Assembly: GCF_900176255.2 (NCBI RefSeq)
Contig: NZ_FXEG02000003.1
Coordinates: 62,001-126,000 of the forward strand
Source of the DNA: Mycobacterium ahvazicum
GTDB lineage: Bacteria; Actinomycetota; Actinomycetes; Mycobacteriales; Mycobacteriaceae
Direction: 5' to 3'
Length of the DNA: 64,000 bases
This document shows positions 63,304 to 64,000 of the stretch, in pieces. The translations under genes and the position numbers were made by a program. The first letter of the stretch is position 1; each line of letters starts with the position of its first letter. The notes below the pieces were generated by a model, which saw only the letters and a list, made by a program, of their open reading frames with translations, made no database searches and had not been told where the DNA came from.

Positions 63304-63729
63304 ATGGAACTCAACGACGCCGCACGAAACCTCATCGGCAAGGGTGTCGACGCCACCCTGGTCACCGTCAATCCCGATGGCAGCCCCCAGGTCAGCCTGG
63401 TCTGGGTCGCGTTGCAGTCCACGCCGGACGGCGACGAACTCGTCAGCGCCCACCTGGCCGACTACAAGAAGCTGCGCAACATTCGCAAGGACCCGCGGGT
63501 CGCGGTGACGATCGTGGCGATAGACGACCAGGGCATCCGGCCCCGGCCATACCTGTCGATCGCCGGGACGGCGCGGATTGTCGAGGGCGGCGCCCCGGAG
63601 CTGCTGAGGGAACTCGATGCGCAGCTGGGGAGTCCGGACGTGCAGTTCCCTCCGGACGACGCTCCGCCGGGGTACCTCAACCGCATCCGCATCGAGAAGG
63701 TCGGCGGCATGGGACCCTGGGTGTCCTGA
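63304..63729 (+). CDS. PPOX-class F420/FMN-dependent oxidoreductase
   Basis: A 141-residue split-barrel enzyme of the pyridoxamine-5'-phosphate-oxidase-like superfamily. MELNDAARNLIGKGVDATLV, GSPQVSLVWVAL and KKLRNIRKDPRVAVTIVA match the mycobacterial F420-dependent subgroup. It probably reduces or oxidises a small substrate with F420H2; biliverdin reduction is known for some relatives. The ATG at 63304 aligns with family starts; the longer frame from 63118 overlaps the divergent small gene and is not supported. Confidence 0.87.
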   Translation: MELNDAARNLIGKGVDATLVTVNPDGSPQVSLVWVALQSTPDGDELVSAHLADYKKLRNIRKDPRVAVTIVAIDDQGIRPRPYLSIAGTARIVEGGAPELLRELDAQLGSPDVQFPPDDAPPGYLNRIRIEKVGGMGPWVS

Positions 63730-63779
63730 GCTGAGCTTTGCCACTTCCGCTACCCGGAGTATCGCAATACAGTAAGTGG

Positions 63780-64000
63780 ATGAAACCGGGAGCTGACGGC
63801 AAACATATTCGGACCTGTCCGCTGTGTGAAGCCATGTGCGGCTTGGAGATTCAGGTCGAAGCGGGCGTAGTGACGGGCATTCGCGGCAACCGTGACGACG
63901 TGTGGAGCCGTGGCCATCTCTGCCCGAAGGGCGTTTCGCTGGGCGCGGTACATCACGACCCGGACCGCGTCCGTAACCCACTGATCAAAGTCGACGGCGA
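63780..64000 (+). CDS. Molybdopterin-dependent oxidoreductase, N-terminus (partial)
   Basis: The first 73 codons of a gene that runs off the window. Residues 13-48 carry the [4Fe-4S] motif CPLCEAMCGL...CPKG (Cys13, 16, 20, 48) found at the start of formate dehydrogenase/nitrate reductase-family molybdoenzymes, and GIRGNRDDVWSRGHLCPKG is typical. No twin-arginine signal, so it is cytoplasmic. Substrate cannot be judged from the fragment. Confidence 0.88.
   Translation, partial: MKPGADGKHIRTCPLCEAMCGLEIQVEAGVVTGIRGNRDDVWSRGHLCPKGVSLGAVHHDPDRVRNPLIKVDG

Overview
The window is high-GC actinobacterial DNA and almost certainly chromosomal DNA of a non-tuberculous Mycobacterium. The markers are a cyclopropane-mycolic-acid-synthase-like methyltransferase, PknE-type Ser/Thr kinases, a FadD9-type carboxylic acid reductase, several F420-type oxidoreductases, an MFS-cNMP-patatin fusion of the Rv3239c/Rv3728 type, mycofactocin-type SDRs and HsaA/HsaC/HsaD/KshA homologues. 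I see no rRNA, tRNA, CRISPR array, transposase or integrase. Family names rest on motif recognition and memory; no database search was run.

Layout. 0-9.8 kb: a TetR regulator with a strong palindromic operator, SDR oxidoreductases, a bacteriophytochrome carrying a PP2C/SpoIIE phosphatase output domain beside a biliverdin-producing heme oxygenase, a frameshifted GAF-GGDEF diguanylate cyclase and an MFS transporter. 9.8-15.3 kb: a TPR protein, a QueG/reductive-dehalogenase-like 4Fe-4S protein, a DUF899 thioredoxin-like protein, a shortened mycolate methyltransferase and a secreted C39-like peptidase. 15.7-22.1 kb: a sulfate transport operon subI-cysT-cysW without the cysA ATPase, a type III glutamine synthetase, and a protein resembling Mrr-type restriction proteins but lacking the nuclease domain.

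22.1-36.1 kb is a dense signalling island: two paralogous receptor kinases at its ends (one with a DsbA-like PknE sensor), an MFS-cNMP-patatin fusion beside an FHA-adenylate cyclase, a second cNMP-patatin protein, a CheY-like regulator, a histidine kinase and a response-regulator/nucleotide cyclase. Two cyclases and two cyclic-nucleotide-controlled lipases lie within 10 kb, which suggests a local second-messenger to lipid-hydrolysis circuit.

36-43.7 kb is mixed metabolism (RibD-like reductase, flavin reductase, metallopeptidase, a FAD oxidoreductase behind a KstR-consensus operator, membrane proteins). 43.7-63 kb is a catabolic region: carboxylic acid reductase, old yellow enzyme, two luciferase-like F420 enzymes, PadR and IclR regulators, KshA-like Rieske oxygenase, two KstD-like flavoproteins (one frameshifted), HsaC-like extradiol dioxygenase, HsaA-like hydroxylase, HsaD-like hydrolase, several SDRs and two SnoaL-like proteins. 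Together they could attack a steroid-like or other polycyclic ring by dehydrogenation, hydroxylation, meta-cleavage and hydrolysis. The set looks like a paralogous copy of the cholesterol ring-degradation pathway under IclR rather than KstR control. The window ends with an F420/FMN PPOX-fold enzyme and the start of a molybdopterin oxidoreductase.

Two genes are broken by an apparent single-base loss each, so either real decay or assembly errors must be considered.
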